Shown here piece by piece: positions 1 to 8,497 of a stretch of DNA of 53,097 nucleotides. The DNA comes from Xanthomonas populi. Its GTDB lineage: Bacteria > Pseudomonadota > Gammaproteobacteria > Xanthomonadales > Xanthomonadaceae. The DNA is taken from NCBI RefSeq assembly GCF_002940065.1, contig NZ_MDEJ01000011.1, forward strand, positions 1 to 53,097, given 5' to 3'. How positions within the stretch are numbered: position 1 is the stretch's first letter; every line of letters starts with the position of its first letter. Under the pieces are notes generated by a model. It did not search any database and was not told the DNA's origin. It saw nothing but the letters and a program-made list of their open reading frames with translations. Both the position numbers and the translations under genes were made by a program.

Positions 1-1027
1 CTATCGACAACAGGCCGGCCGGTTACGCCGAAGCGGCGTGACTCAAACCAAACAGCCTCCCATATTCCCGGAGCGGTTCATGTCGTCGACATAGAGCTGG
101 GCGACCTCATTGACCCGAGCACCGGTCGCAAATCCCAACAGCGTGCCAAACCACCGATGTGAATACTTGCTGGCCCAGGAAGTGAACGCATTCAGTTCAA
201 GCAGCGCTTCAAGCTCGGCTTGGCTAAACGGATCACGACTCGGCTCATCGGTGAGCGACTTGGCGCGATTGAGGATGGCTTTGTGAGGCGCCTTGCTAAT
301 CAGGTCTTCGTTCGCCAAGGCGTTGAAGAAGGACGCAATACGATCCCGATGCTTTTCCTTGGTGCGCATGCTCAGCAGTTCATGACCACCTTGCCGCGCC
401 TTGCTCAGGATTTCGACAGGGGTGAGGCCGGCGAACACCGCCTTCTTGGTGGCGTTGCTCGGGTAGTGTTCGAGGGCATCCAGGAACTTTCGGACATCAT
501 CGGTCTTGTAGTCCTCGACCGGTTTGTCGCCGACAAGCGCCACAAACAGACCCAGGCTGTGCTCGGTATCAAGCACGTTTTTCGCGCTTCGCCCCACGCG
601 CCGCATTTCACTGATGTGGATGGTGGCGCGCTCTGACAGCAGCGGTCCGGCGCTCTTCACAGAAGCCAGTTGCTGAAGAGGGAGGTGTTTCAGTGCGTCC
701 AGCAGCCGAGCATGATCGTCCGCTCCGTTGGCAGAGAGCTCCACGCCACCGACCTTGATGGTGTAGGGGCGGGCTTCGTTCCCTTGCAACGCGGCCAGCG
801 CCTGGCTCAGCAAATCGTCCCGCATGCCCGCTCCTTGCCGCATCTGATCGAATGCTTCCGAGAGTGCCACAGCAGTTCGTGCCACGGCCAGACGGGCAGC
901 ATCACCAAAGGGTCAAGCGAACGGGACGGACAAGGTAGCGCGAGCCAATGAGGGCTTGCAGGTCGGTCGGGACGAAGAAGCGCACATACAGCCCAGCGGG
1001 GCGGCGCAGAAAATAAGGCTTCGGCAC
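1..1027 (-). pseudogene. Decayed tyrosine site-specific integrase (island/prophage integrase remnant)
   Basis: On the minus strand a GTG at 1027 begins a reading frame starting VPKPYFLRRPAGLYVRFFVP, a start I recognise from Xanthomonas tRNA/tmRNA-targeting integrases. That frame stops near 905. The protein resumes in another frame (GDAARLAVARTAVALSEAF) and runs as a 280-codon stretch ending at 43. This second part holds the SAM-like DNA-binding domain and reaches only the first catalytic-arginine box (ATGARVNEVAQLYVDD). It then ends in an unrelated NRSGNMGGCLV tail, so the downstream H-R-Y catalytic residues are missing. At least one frameshift plus loss of the C-terminal half makes it very unlikely to be functional. 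It lies just beyond the 3' end of tmRNA, the usual place for an integrase that uses ssrA as its attachment site. The rest of the element would lie left of the window. Confidence 0.8.
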
Positions 1028-1030
1028 GGG

Positions 1031-1055
1031 GTTTGATACCTCGTTTGATACCTAA
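1031..1055. repeat. Short tandem direct repeat upstream of the integrase
   Basis: On the minus strand GGTATCAAAC occurs twice, separated by GA, directly upstream of the integrase start and between it and the tmRNA 3' end. Integrases of this class bind short direct repeats in the attachment arms. Reading this as an arm-type or excisionase site is inference from position only. Confidence 0.35.
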
Positions 1056-1134
1056 TGCAGGCTCAAACTGAACATCAAACCCCGGGCCTAACCTTCGCAG
1101 AATCAAGCACTTACTGCTCTTTTCCGCGATCAGA

Positions 1135-1531
1135 TGGTGGAGGTGGGCGGAATCGAACCGCCGTCCGGAAGCACTCCATCCCCAGCACTACATGCTTAGC
1201 CCCCCGTTAGATCTCATTTCCAGGCAGCACGGTTGGCAAAGCGCACCTGGAAACCAGCCTGCTTTATCTAACCGGTAGCTGACAGGCAGCCACTACCGAC
1301 GGTTCCGTGATAATGACCCTACATCTACGAGCACGGGCACAAGTAGGTTCGGGGGTTCGCCTTAGGCGGCTATAGAACTAAAACTAAAGCCAGTTAAGCG
1401 GCGATAGCGTAGTCCGAACCGTAGTTGTCATCGTTGGCAACTAAAAGTTTGCTGCTGGATTAACGAGGAAAGCTGCCCCCTCGGCATGCGCCAAGCGACT
1501 TCGCGACCCCCGTCGAAACCAGTGCACCCCC
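1135..1531 (-). ncRNA. ssrA: tmRNA (transfer-messenger RNA)
   Basis: Both ends of a tmRNA are visible on the minus strand. The 5' end is GGGGGTGCACTGGTTTCGAC and the 3' end is GGTTCGATTCCGCCCACCTCCACCA-like, with a T-arm; a 7-bp acceptor stem (GGGGGUG with CACCUCC) leaves ACCA. The internal tag frame, read on the minus strand from 1438 to 1394, encodes ANDDNYGSDYAIAA followed by TAA, a typical proteobacterial degradation tag. tmRNA rescues ribosomes stalled on broken mRNA together with SmpB, encoded 3 kb away. The 3' end abuts the integrase remnant, so it doubles as the attachment site of an integrated element. The ends are accurate to a few bases. Confidence 0.97.
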
Positions 1532-1662
1532 CGGGGAAATCATCAAAACGCTGACATTTCAAGTGTAAGGATTGGCGCGCCCTGTCACAAGTGGTGATAG
1601 ACGCAGCGCTTACAGTGGTTTCATTTCCGTACAGAAAAATCTGTAAATGAATGAGTTAAGCG

Positions 1663-4114
1663 ATGGCGACCAGCAAGCCCCCACGTCCAAGGTCGGTGCG
1701 TGCAGCGCCCCGCAAACCAGCGACCAGCACCGATCAGCCCGCGCGCAAACGTACAGCGCGCATTGCGCAGCCGCAGGCCACTGCAAAGAGTCGCGTGCAA
1801 GGTACGGCGCGTACGGTGATCTACATCCATGGCATCGGCAACAAACCGCCTGGCGAGGTGTTGCGCTGCCAGTGGGACAAGTCCTTGTTCGGGCGGCCGA
1901 TGGGCGAACGCACGCGCTTGGCGTACTGGGTCAATCGCGTGCGTTATCCGGTTGCCGAGCCGGGCAGCTGCGATGCGCGCGATGTCGGCCCTGCACTCAA
2001 ATCAGAGCGTGCAGCGCGCCTTGAGTACGCTTGGGTTGGTGCCGGGCGAGCAAGATGTGCATCTGCTCGCCGACGCCTTGGCGCAGAGCGAGCAGGAACG
2101 CACCGATCTGCATCGGTTGCTGGACGAGTTAGACGCCGCGTCTGTCATCCCATCTGCGGGTGACGTGCAGGCGAAAGGCCCGATCGATGCGATCAACCGC
2201 GTGCTGCTGCGCCTGATCGCTGCCGCGCTGCTGCAGGATGTGCACGATCTGTTCTTCGTGCCCCAGCGTGCAGCTTTGATGCGTGAGAGCCTGGCGCAGC
2301 GCTTGCGCTCGGGCGGCGGGCCGTTTGTGGTGGTTGCGCATAGCCAGGGCTCGATGATCGCCTTTGATGTGCTGCGCCAGCTGCAGGCCGCAGACTGCAA
2401 GGTCACATTGTTTCTGACCATTGGCTCGCCGCTCGGCTTGCCGCAGGTACGCAGCATGTTCAAACGCTGGACAGGCACGCGCAAGCTGCCGTTTCCCGAG
2501 TGCGTGCTGCGCTGGATCAATGTTGCCGAAACACATGATCCGATCGCGCTGTACCCAGATCTCAGCGACGACATCGCCAATGCGAAGGGGCGTTTCGAAA
2601 ACCTCTCGGGCGCGCACTTGAATCCGGATTGGCAGCACAACCCGCATTCGGGCTCGGGCTATCTGTCGATTCCGCAGGTGCGCGCGGCGGTGCGCGAGGC
2701 GGCGGGGGTTGGCTTCGATCAGCCGGTTTCCAACGCGGTGTTGATCAAGGATCTCAGCGAGCAACTCGAAGCACACGGGTCCGAGTATCGGCACGAAGTG
2801 TTGATCGAACTGGATCGACTTCTGCTGGGTAACGATCTTGCCGCGACACGTGCGCTGTTGTTGGCGCAGCTACGCGAGGCCGCTGCACGCAGCACTGGCT
2901 TGAGCGGCGAAGCGTTGGATGAGGCGATCGAACTGGAAGACGGCTTGCAGCGTTTTGTCTCTGCGCGGCTGACGCGCTTCGAGATCGAATCGCTGCAGGA
3001 CCGCTACCGTACCTTGGGATTCCGGCGCGTGTGGCGCGATGCCGGCAAGCGCGCGCTGATCAACGTCTCCGGCAACGTCCTGCATGTCGATGCTGCGCGC
3101 ACGGCGTACCGTGCGCGTGGGCAGCAGATCGGTTGGGCGGTGCTGGATACCGGCATCGCGGCCAGTCACCCGCATTTTTTTGTGCAGGGCGAGCGCGACA
3201 GCGTGGTGGCGCAGTGGGATTGCACGCGGCGTGGCGCAGCCAAGCGACTGACGCGCACAGAGGGCGACGCATTCGCCCGGCTGGATCGGCATGGGCACGG
3301 CACGCATATCGCCGGCATCATCGCCGGCCAATCTCGCGCAGTGATTCCGGATGCGCAGGGCGATCCCGGTAGGCCACTGGAGTTTGCCGGCATGGCACCC
3401 GACACCCAGTTGTACGGTTTCAAGGTGCTCGACGACACCGGAAACGGCCGCGATTCCTGGATGATCAAGGCGGTGCAGCACGTGGCGGAGATCAACGAAC
3501 GCTCGGGCGAGTTGGTCATCCACGGCGTCAATCTGAGCCTAGGCGGTTACTTCGACCCGGAGAGTTACGGCTGCGGTTTTACGCCGTTGTGCAACGAGTT
3601 GCGCAGGCTATGGCGGCAAGGCGTGCTGGTGGTAGTCGCGGCCGGCAACGAGGGCATGGCGTGGTTGATGCGTAACGATGGCGATGCGTATCCGGCCAAC
3701 ATGAATCTATCCATCAGCGATCCGGGCAATCTGGAAGACGTCATCGTTGTCGGCTCGGTGCACAAGAGCAGCCCGCACAACTACGGCGTGTCGTACTTCT
3801 CTTCGCGTGGCCCGACCGCCGATGGCCGCGGCAAGCCGGATGTGGTCGCGCTGGGCGAAAAGATCCTCTCGGCCTATTACGACTTCGACCCGAACGATGC
3901 GGCCAGCCTGATGGTGGAGATGAGCGGCACCAGCATGGCGGCACCGCACGTCTCCGGCGTACTGGCCGGATTCCTCTCGGCGCGCCGCGAGTTCATCGGT
4001 TTCCCGGATCGGGTCAAAAAGCTGTTGCTGGAGACCAGCACTGACCTCCAACGCGATCGCTATGTGCAGGGGAGCGGTGTGCCGAATTTGATGCGTATGC
4101 TCGGGAAGACGTGA
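1663..4114 (+). pseudogene. Alpha/beta-hydrolase-like plus subtilisin (S8) fusion protein, frameshifted
   Basis: The first frame starts at ATG 1663 with a basic, Ala/Pro-rich leader, then reads TVIYIHGIGNKPPGEVL, a lipase/esterase-type first strand. It loses sense near 2005. The natural continuation is one frame over (VQRALSTLGLVPGEQDVHLL) and runs to 4114. The hydrolase half has a nucleophile elbow VVVAHSQGS (Ser codon at 2342). The second half is a subtilase with all three catalytic boxes: Asp in VLDTGI (3146), His in HGHGTHIAG (about 3296) and Ser in SGTSMAAPHVSG (3932). No signal peptide is visible, so it is probably cytoplasmic. The +1 change lies between about 1985 and 2010. Without it the protein would be about 815 residues. 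As read, the product is cut after the hydrolase start; separate expression from an internal start is possible. Substrate unknown. Confidence 0.75.
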
Positions 4115-4250
4115 GGAATCGGGAGTGGGGAATCGGGAATCGTAAAAGCTAAGATGCCGCGCGCCGAGCCAGTTTGTGCTCGTGCAGAAGCTAAGTTAAG
4201 CCCGAAGCAGGCAGCAACCCAGCGCTTGCGATTCCCGATTCCCAATTCAC
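4115..4250. repeat. Inverted GGGAATCGGG-type intergenic repeat, copy A
   Basis: The left arm at 4115-4142 contains GGGAGTGGGGAATCGGGAAT. The right arm at about 4229-4248 contains the reverse complement type GATTCCCGATTCCCAATTC and overlaps the smpB stop codon. The arms bracket about 90 bp. The same arm type recurs at 12245-12392 and 24535-24676. The two arms can pair into a long hairpin between convergent genes. Confidence 0.8.
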
Positions 4251-4750
4251 GCATCACGGTTATGCCGCCGCATCACGCGCTGCTTGTCGCGCTGCCAGTC
4301 GCGGTCTTTGGCAGCGTCGCGCTTGTCGTGATTCTGCTTGCCCTTGGCCAGTGCGATTTCCAGCTTGACCTTGTTGTTGCTCCAGTACAGCGCGGTGGGC
4401 ACCAGGGTGTAGCCATCGCGCTCGACGCTGCTCAGCACTTTATCGATCTCGTTCCGATGCAGCAGCAGCTTGCGGGTGCGGCGCTCCTCGGGGATCGTAT
4501 GGCTGGAAGCCTGGAGCAGCGGGGTGATCTGCGCGCCGATCAGAAAAATCTCGCCGGACCGCACATAGGCGTAGCCGTCGATGATATTGGCGCGGCCGGC
4601 GCGAATCGCCTTGACCTCCCAGCCCTGCAGGGCCAGGCCGGCTTCGTAGCGGTCCTCAAGGTGATATTCGTGGCGCGCACGCTTGTTCAACGCGATGGTT
4701 TTCGTGGCCGTCGCGCGGTTTGCTTTATCCTTGGCTGGTTTCTTGCTCAT
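4247..4750 (-). CDS. smpB: SsrA-binding protein SmpB
   Basis: SmpB binds tmRNA and delivers it to stalled ribosomes so that the nascent chain is tagged and the ribosome freed. The 167-residue protein has the family length and signatures: [20 protein letters not shown] at the start of the beta barrel, [16 protein letters not shown], a [15 protein letters not shown] strand, and a basic C-terminal tail ([20 protein letters not shown]) that occupies the empty ribosomal A site. A longer Lys/Ala-rich N-terminus precedes the barrel. It is transcribed convergently to the hydrolase-subtilase gene and divergently from ratA across about 60 bp. Its RNA partner ssrA lies in the same window. Confidence 0.97.
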   Translation of the reverse strand: MSKKPAKDKANRATATKTIALNKRARHEYHLEDRYEAGLALQGWEVKAIRAGRANIIDGYAYVRSGEIFLIGAQITPLLQASSHTIPEERRTRKLLLHRNEIDKVLSSVERDGYTLVPTALYWSNNKVKLEIALAKGKQNHDKRDAAKDRDWQRDKQRVMRRHNRDA

Positions 4751-4810
4751 GCTGCAATTGTCGCCGATTCGGTGTCTTCAAACGATCTTATGTCTTTCAC
4801 AAGTTAGAGA

Positions 4811-5242
4811 ATGCCTACCATCCGTCGCAGCGCACTGGTCGAACACAGCGCCACCCGCATGTTCGATCTGGTCAATGATATCGCCGCCTATCCGCGCCGT
4901 TTTGGCTGGTGCGACGCTGCCCATGTGCTTGAGCAGGACCAGGCGCATATCGTGGCGCGCCTGGATCTGGGGCTTGGTTCGTTCCGCACCTGGTTCACCA
5001 CCGAAAATCTTCTTGAACGCCCGGAACGCATCGTCATGCATCTGCGCGACGGCCCGTTCAAGCGCCTGGAGGGGCTGTGGGAATTTCAGTCGCTGGGCGA
5101 AAACGCCTGCAAGGTCAGTTTGACGATGGAAGTGGAAACCAGCTCGCGCCTGCTGGGTCCGGCGCTGGCGCTGGGCTTTCAGGGTCTGGCCGATCGCATG
5201 GTCAACGACTTTGTGCGGGTTGCCGACCGCAGTGACGTGTAA
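4811..5242 (+). CDS. ratA: RatA/Coq10-like START-domain protein
   Basis: A 143-residue single-domain protein of the SRPBCC/START superfamily. It opens with MPTIRRSALVEHSATRMFDLVNDI, the RatA/COQ10 start, followed by YPRRFGWCDAAHVLE, and ends in the long helix GFQGLADRMVNDFVRVAD. Family members are proposed either as ribosome-association toxins (E. coli RatA) or as ubiquinone-binding chaperones (Coq10). The conserved smpB-ratA-rnfH arrangement is typical of proteobacteria. The start ATG at 4811 is 60 bp from the divergent smpB start. Its stop lies 3 bp before rnfH, so the two are probably translated from one mRNA. The biochemical role is uncertain. Confidence 0.9.
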   Translation: MPTIRRSALVEHSATRMFDLVNDIAAYPRRFGWCDAAHVLEQDQAHIVARLDLGLGSFRTWFTTENLLERPERIVMHLRDGPFKRLEGLWEFQSLGENACKVSLTMEVETSSRLLGPALALGFQGLADRMVNDFVRVADRSDV

Positions 5243-5245
5243 GCC

Positions 5246-5521
5246 ATGCAGGTCGAAGTAGTGCTGGCCTGGCCGGATCGCTACAGCGCGGCGCAACTGA
5301 ATCTGCCTGACGGCGCTACGGTAGCCGAGGCAATTGCCGCTTCTGGTCTGGCGGTGGATCAGCCACTGGCAGCGCAGGCGATTCATGGGGTGATCGCGCG
5401 ACCGGATCACGTGCTGCGCGATGGCGACCGGGTCGAATTGCTCAGGCCGCTGTTGCTGGATCCCAAAGAGGCGCGTCGTCGGCGCGCGGGGCCGAGCAAG
5501 AAGGCGGAGCGCAACGTTTAG
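5246..5521 (+). CDS. rnfH: RnfH-family ubiquitin-like protein
   Basis: A 91-residue small beta-grasp protein. The N-terminal MQVEVVLAWPDRYSAAQLNL, the PDGATVAEAIAASG segment and GDRVELLRPLLLDPKEARRRRA are RnfH (UPF0125) signatures. It follows ratA by 3 bp and uses an ATG at 5246. The very basic C-terminal tail (RRRRAGPSKKAERN) is normal for the family. Its biochemical role is not established: it is named for linkage to rnf electron-transport genes in other bacteria, but no rnf genes are present here. The stop codon is TAG. Confidence 0.9.
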   Translation: MQVEVVLAWPDRYSAAQLNLPDGATVAEAIAASGLAVDQPLAAQAIHGVIARPDHVLRDGDRVELLRPLLLDPKEARRRRAGPSKKAERNV

Positions 5522-5694
5522 CCATCGAAAGCCTTGAGGCAGCACCACGGCGAGGGCGCGCTTTGAGATAAATGTCCAACAATTCCTGCAGCTGCGCTTT
5601 CGCCAAGCAAAAAACACAGTCTGCGTCGTGACCCGCTAGTAGGTATCACTTTTGGGCGGCGGTCAGGCCATCGATCGACACCTGACCACACGCA

Positions 5695-6090
5695 TCAACG
5701 GCCGCGCTGCTTCTTCTTCTCGCGTGCCAGATTACGGCCGAACTGCTTGGGCGCCGACTTGGCGAGCTGCTCGTCCTGGGCCGGGAAATAATCGCCTTCC
5801 CACCTTGCGACCTGCTCGTTTTCGAAGTAAACGACGAAATTCTTTACCTCGGTGTGCGCCAGACGGTCCACGCGCTGGGTGGAGGTGTAGTCCCAACGCT
5901 GTGCATGGAACGGGTCGGGGATCGAGGGGGTACCCAGCAACGCGTTGACCTGCTGCTTGCTCTGTCCGACCTGCAGTTGCTCCACGGCATTCTGTTTGAT
6001 CAGGTTGCCTTGGTAGATCGGCTGCTTGTAGATAATGCCGCAGCCAGCGGTGGAAAGAACAACGGCGGCGACCAGCAGGAGATTGCGCAT
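5695..6090 (-). CDS. bamE: Outer-membrane protein assembly factor BamE (OmlA/SmpA lipoprotein)
   Basis: BamE is a small lipoprotein of the BAM complex that folds beta-barrel proteins into the outer membrane. The 131-residue protein has a lipoprotein signal peptide MRNLLLVAAVVLSTAGC with the lipid-modified Cys at residue 17. The conserved YKQPIYQGNLIKQNAVEQL and VGQSKQQVNALLGTPSIPDPF segments follow, then WDYTSTQR. The C-terminus (REKKKQRGR) is basic and somewhat longer than in E. coli. The gene is divergent from fur across about 100 bp, the omlA-fur arrangement known from Xanthomonas, so the two promoters share that space. Confidence 0.95.
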   Translation of the reverse strand: MRNLLLVAAVVLSTAGCGIIYKQPIYQGNLIKQNAVEQLQVGQSKQQVNALLGTPSIPDPFHAQRWDYTSTQRVDRLAHTEVKNFVVYFENEQVARWEGDYFPAQDEQLAKSAPKQFGRNLAREKKKQRGR

Positions 6091-6193
6091 CGTGGATTAA
6101 GTGCTGAGGAAATCAGGCCGATGATACACTCCCGGCGGTCGCCGCGACCGTTTGAAGGCAGCTGGCGCTAAATCGCCAATGAACGGAGAACAT

Positions 6194-6604
6194 ATGGAAA
6201 CCCACGACCTGCGCAAAGTCGGGCTCAAGGTGACCCATCCGCGGATGCGGATACTTGAATTGCTCGAACAAAAGAGCAATCACCATCACCTCAGCGCAGA
6301 AGACATCTATCGCCAGCTCCTCGACCATGGCGACGAAATCGGTCTGGCCACGGTGTATCGGGTGCTGACCCAGTTTGAGGCCGCCGGCTTGGTGCTGAAG
6401 CACAATTTTGAAGGCGGCCAAGCCGTGTACGAGCTGGATCGCGGCGGCCACCACGACCATATGGTCGATGTGGGTACCGGCCACGTGATCGAATTCGAAA
6501 GCGAAGAGATCGAGGCGCTGCAACGTCAGATCGCCGCTCAGCACGGCTACGAGTTGGAAGAGCACTCGCTGGTGCTGTATGTGCGTAAGAAGCGTCCGCG
6601 CTGA
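6194..6604 (+). CDS. fur: Ferric uptake regulator Fur
   Basis: Fur is the iron-responsive repressor of iron-uptake genes. The start is placed at ATG 6194 because METHDLRKVGLKVTHPRMRI matches the family N-terminus and GGAGAA lies just upstream; an in-frame ATG at 6152 would add an unrelated leader. The protein has 136 residues. The winged helix includes HHLSAEDIYRQL and GLATVYRVLTQFEAAGL. The metal sites include GGHHDHMVD and GHVIEFESEEIE. The paired cysteines of E. coli Fur (CLDC) are replaced here by VDVGTG, and the protein has no cysteine at all. A UUCG-loop terminator follows 30 bp after the stop. Confidence 0.96.
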   Translation: METHDLRKVGLKVTHPRMRILELLEQKSNHHHLSAEDIYRQLLDHGDEIGLATVYRVLTQFEAAGLVLKHNFEGGQAVYELDRGGHHDHMVDVGTGHVIEFESEEIEALQRQIAAQHGYELEEHSLVLYVRKKRPR

Positions 6605-6633
6605 AGCTGCGTTGCAGCAACGGTGGCAACGAT

Positions 6634-6661
6634 AAGGTGGCTTCGGCCACCTTGTTCGTTT
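6634..6661 (+). terminator. Rho-independent terminator after fur
   Basis: Perfect 8-bp stem AAGGTGGC/GCCACCTT with a TTCG tetraloop, followed by TTGTTCGTTT. It sits between the convergent fur and recN genes. Confidence 0.8.
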
Positions 6662-6716
6662 GCAGACGGTAGCCGCCTAGACAATGCCGACGCGGGTCGC
6701 CCAGCAGTCAGGCCGA

Positions 6717-8381
6717 TTACGCGCTCTGCAACAGCTTGCGTGCAGCCGCGCGGGCCTCTTTGCTGACTTCCACGCCGCCCAGCATGCGCGCCAGTTCTTC
6801 CTGGCGTGCCTGCGGGCCGAGCAGCTCGACCGCGCTCTGGGTCATGCCATCCACCGGCGCCTTGCTGACCCGGTAGTGCGCGTGGCCCTTGGCGGCGACC
6901 TGCGGCAAGTGGGTGACGCACAGCACCTGGCGCTCTTCGCCCAGGGCGCGCAGCTTTTGCCCGACGATATCGGCCACCGCGCCGCCGATGCCGGAATCGA
7001 CCTCGTCGAAGACCATGGTCGGCACGCTGTCCAGCCCGAGTGCGGCGACTTCAATTGCCAACGAAATCCGCGACAGCTCGCCGCCGGAGGCGACTTTGCG
7101 CAGTGCGCGCGGTGGTTGCCCGGCGTTGGCGGCGACCAGAAATTCCACCCGCTCGGCACCGTTCGGATCCGGGCGCAGGGTTTCCTGCGGCTGCAACTGG
7201 ATCAGGAATTGCCCACCGCACATGCCCAGCTCGCCGATCAGGGTGGTGGTGGCGGCCGACAAGGATTCGGCCGCGATGGTGCGGCTGGCGCTGAGGGTGG
7301 CCGCTGCGCTGCGCCAGGCCCCGGTTGCGGTCGCGATGTGCTTATCCAGCTGCTGCAGGCGTTCGTCTGCGCCGCGTAGGCTTTCCACTTCCAGGCTCAT
7401 ACGGTCGCGCTGCGCGGCCAATTCGTCCGGGGCCACGCGGTGCTTGCGCGCCAGATCGTGCAGGCGCCCGAGCCGGCGTTCCATGGCCTCTAACTGGGTC
7501 GGGTCGGCGTCTAGGTCGTCGCGTACGCGGTCAAGTAACGCCAGCGCTTCGTCGATCTGGATCGCGGCGCTGTCCAGCAGTGCGTCCACTTCGCCCAGGC
7601 GCGGTTCGTGTTCGGCGACGCGGGCTAGATCGTGGCGGCTGCCCTGCAACAGGCCCAGCGCCGATGCGCCATCGTCGCCGTTGAGGTGCTGGACGATGCT
7701 TTCGCAGGCGCCGATCAGCGCGGTGGCGTGCGCCTGGCGGCGGTGATTGACGTCCAGCGCGGCGATTGCGGCCGGGTCCAGGTCTTCGCGTTCTAGTTCG
7801 CCCAGTTGGTGTTCGAGGAATCCAATACGGTCGGAGACATCGCCCTGCGCCGACAGCGCATCGCGTTCGTCCAGCAGCGCCTGCCAATGCCGGCTCGCCT
7901 GACGCACCTGTTCGCGCTGCGCGCTGTTGCGTGCGTAGGCGTCAAGCAGCGTGAGCTGACTGTGGCGTGCCATCAACGCCTGGTGTTCGTGCTGGCCGTG
8001 GATTTCCACCAGCCGCGAGGCCAGTTCGGCCAGTTGCGAGGAGGTGACCGGGCGGCCATTGATCCAGGCGCGCGAGCCGCCATCGGCGCGGATGATCCGG
8101 CGCAGCTGGCATTGCGCGTCGTCGTCCAGCTCGTTGTCAACCAGCCAGGTCAGGCCCGGATGTTCGCTGGGCAGCTGGAATTCGGCCGAGAGCTCGGCGC
8201 GGTCGGCGCCGTGACGGACCACGCCGCTGTCGGCGCGCAGGCCGGACAGAAAGCCCAGCGCGTCCACCATCAAGGACTTGCCGGCGCCGGTTTCGCCGGA
8301 GACCACGGTCATGCCCGGGCCGAATTCCAGTTCGGTGGCGCGGACGACGGCGAAATCCTTGATGGAGAGGTGTCTGAGCAT
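6717..8381 (-). CDS. recN: DNA repair protein RecN
   Basis: RecN is an SMC-like ATPase that acts early in double-strand break repair. The start is set at ATG 8381 because MLRHLSIKDFAVVRATELEF is the family N-terminus; upstream in-frame codons look random. The 554 residues include the Walker A GETGAGKSLMVDAL (about residue 30), a long coiled-coil middle, a QFLIQLQPQETLRPDPNG strand, the signature LRKVASGGELSRISLAIE, and the Walker B TMVFDEVDSGIGG, followed by QVLCVTHLPQVAA. It is convergent with fur and divergent from hrcA. I found no convincing LexA box in the 8382-8497 gap. Confidence 0.96.
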   Translation of the reverse strand: MLRHLSIKDFAVVRATELEFGPGMTVVSGETGAGKSLMVDALGFLSGLRADSGVVRHGADRAELSAEFQLPSEHPGLTWLVDNELDDDAQCQLRRIIRADGGSRAWINGRPVTSSQLAELASRLVEIHGQHEHQALMARHSQLTLLDAYARNSAQREQVRQASRHWQALLDERDALSAQGDVSDRIGFLEHQLGELEREDLDPAAIAALDVNHRRQAHATALIGACESIVQHLNGDDGASALGLLQGSRHDLARVAEHEPRLGEVDALLDSAAIQIDEALALLDRVRDDLDADPTQLEAMERRLGRLHDLARKHRVAPDELAAQRDRMSLEVESLRGADERLQQLDKHIATATGAWRSAAATLSASRTIAAESLSAATTTLIGELGMCGGQFLIQLQPQETLRPDPNGAERVEFLVAANAGQPPRALRKVASGGELSRISLAIEVAALGLDSVPTMVFDEVDSGIGGAVADIVGQKLRALGEERQVLCVTHLPQVAAKGHAHYRVSKAPVDGMTQSAVELLGPQARQEELARMLGGVEVSKEARAAARKLLQSA

Positions 8382-8444
8382 GGGATCGAGTGTGAACGCT
8401 TTGGGCAAGCTTAGGGTGATAGTGGCGGCGAGGGAATGAGGCGC

Positions 8445-8473
8445 TTGCCAAGCACGGGGCCAGAGATTATCTA
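8445..8473 (+). promoter_or_regulatory. Sigma-70-type promoter for hrcA
   Basis: TTGCCA at 8445-8450, a 17-bp spacer and TATCTA at 8468-8473, about 25 bp upstream of the hrcA ATG. No CIRCE inverted repeat is present near it. Confidence 0.55.
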
Positions 8474-8497
8474 TGCCCAGTCTCACCGGATGATCCC

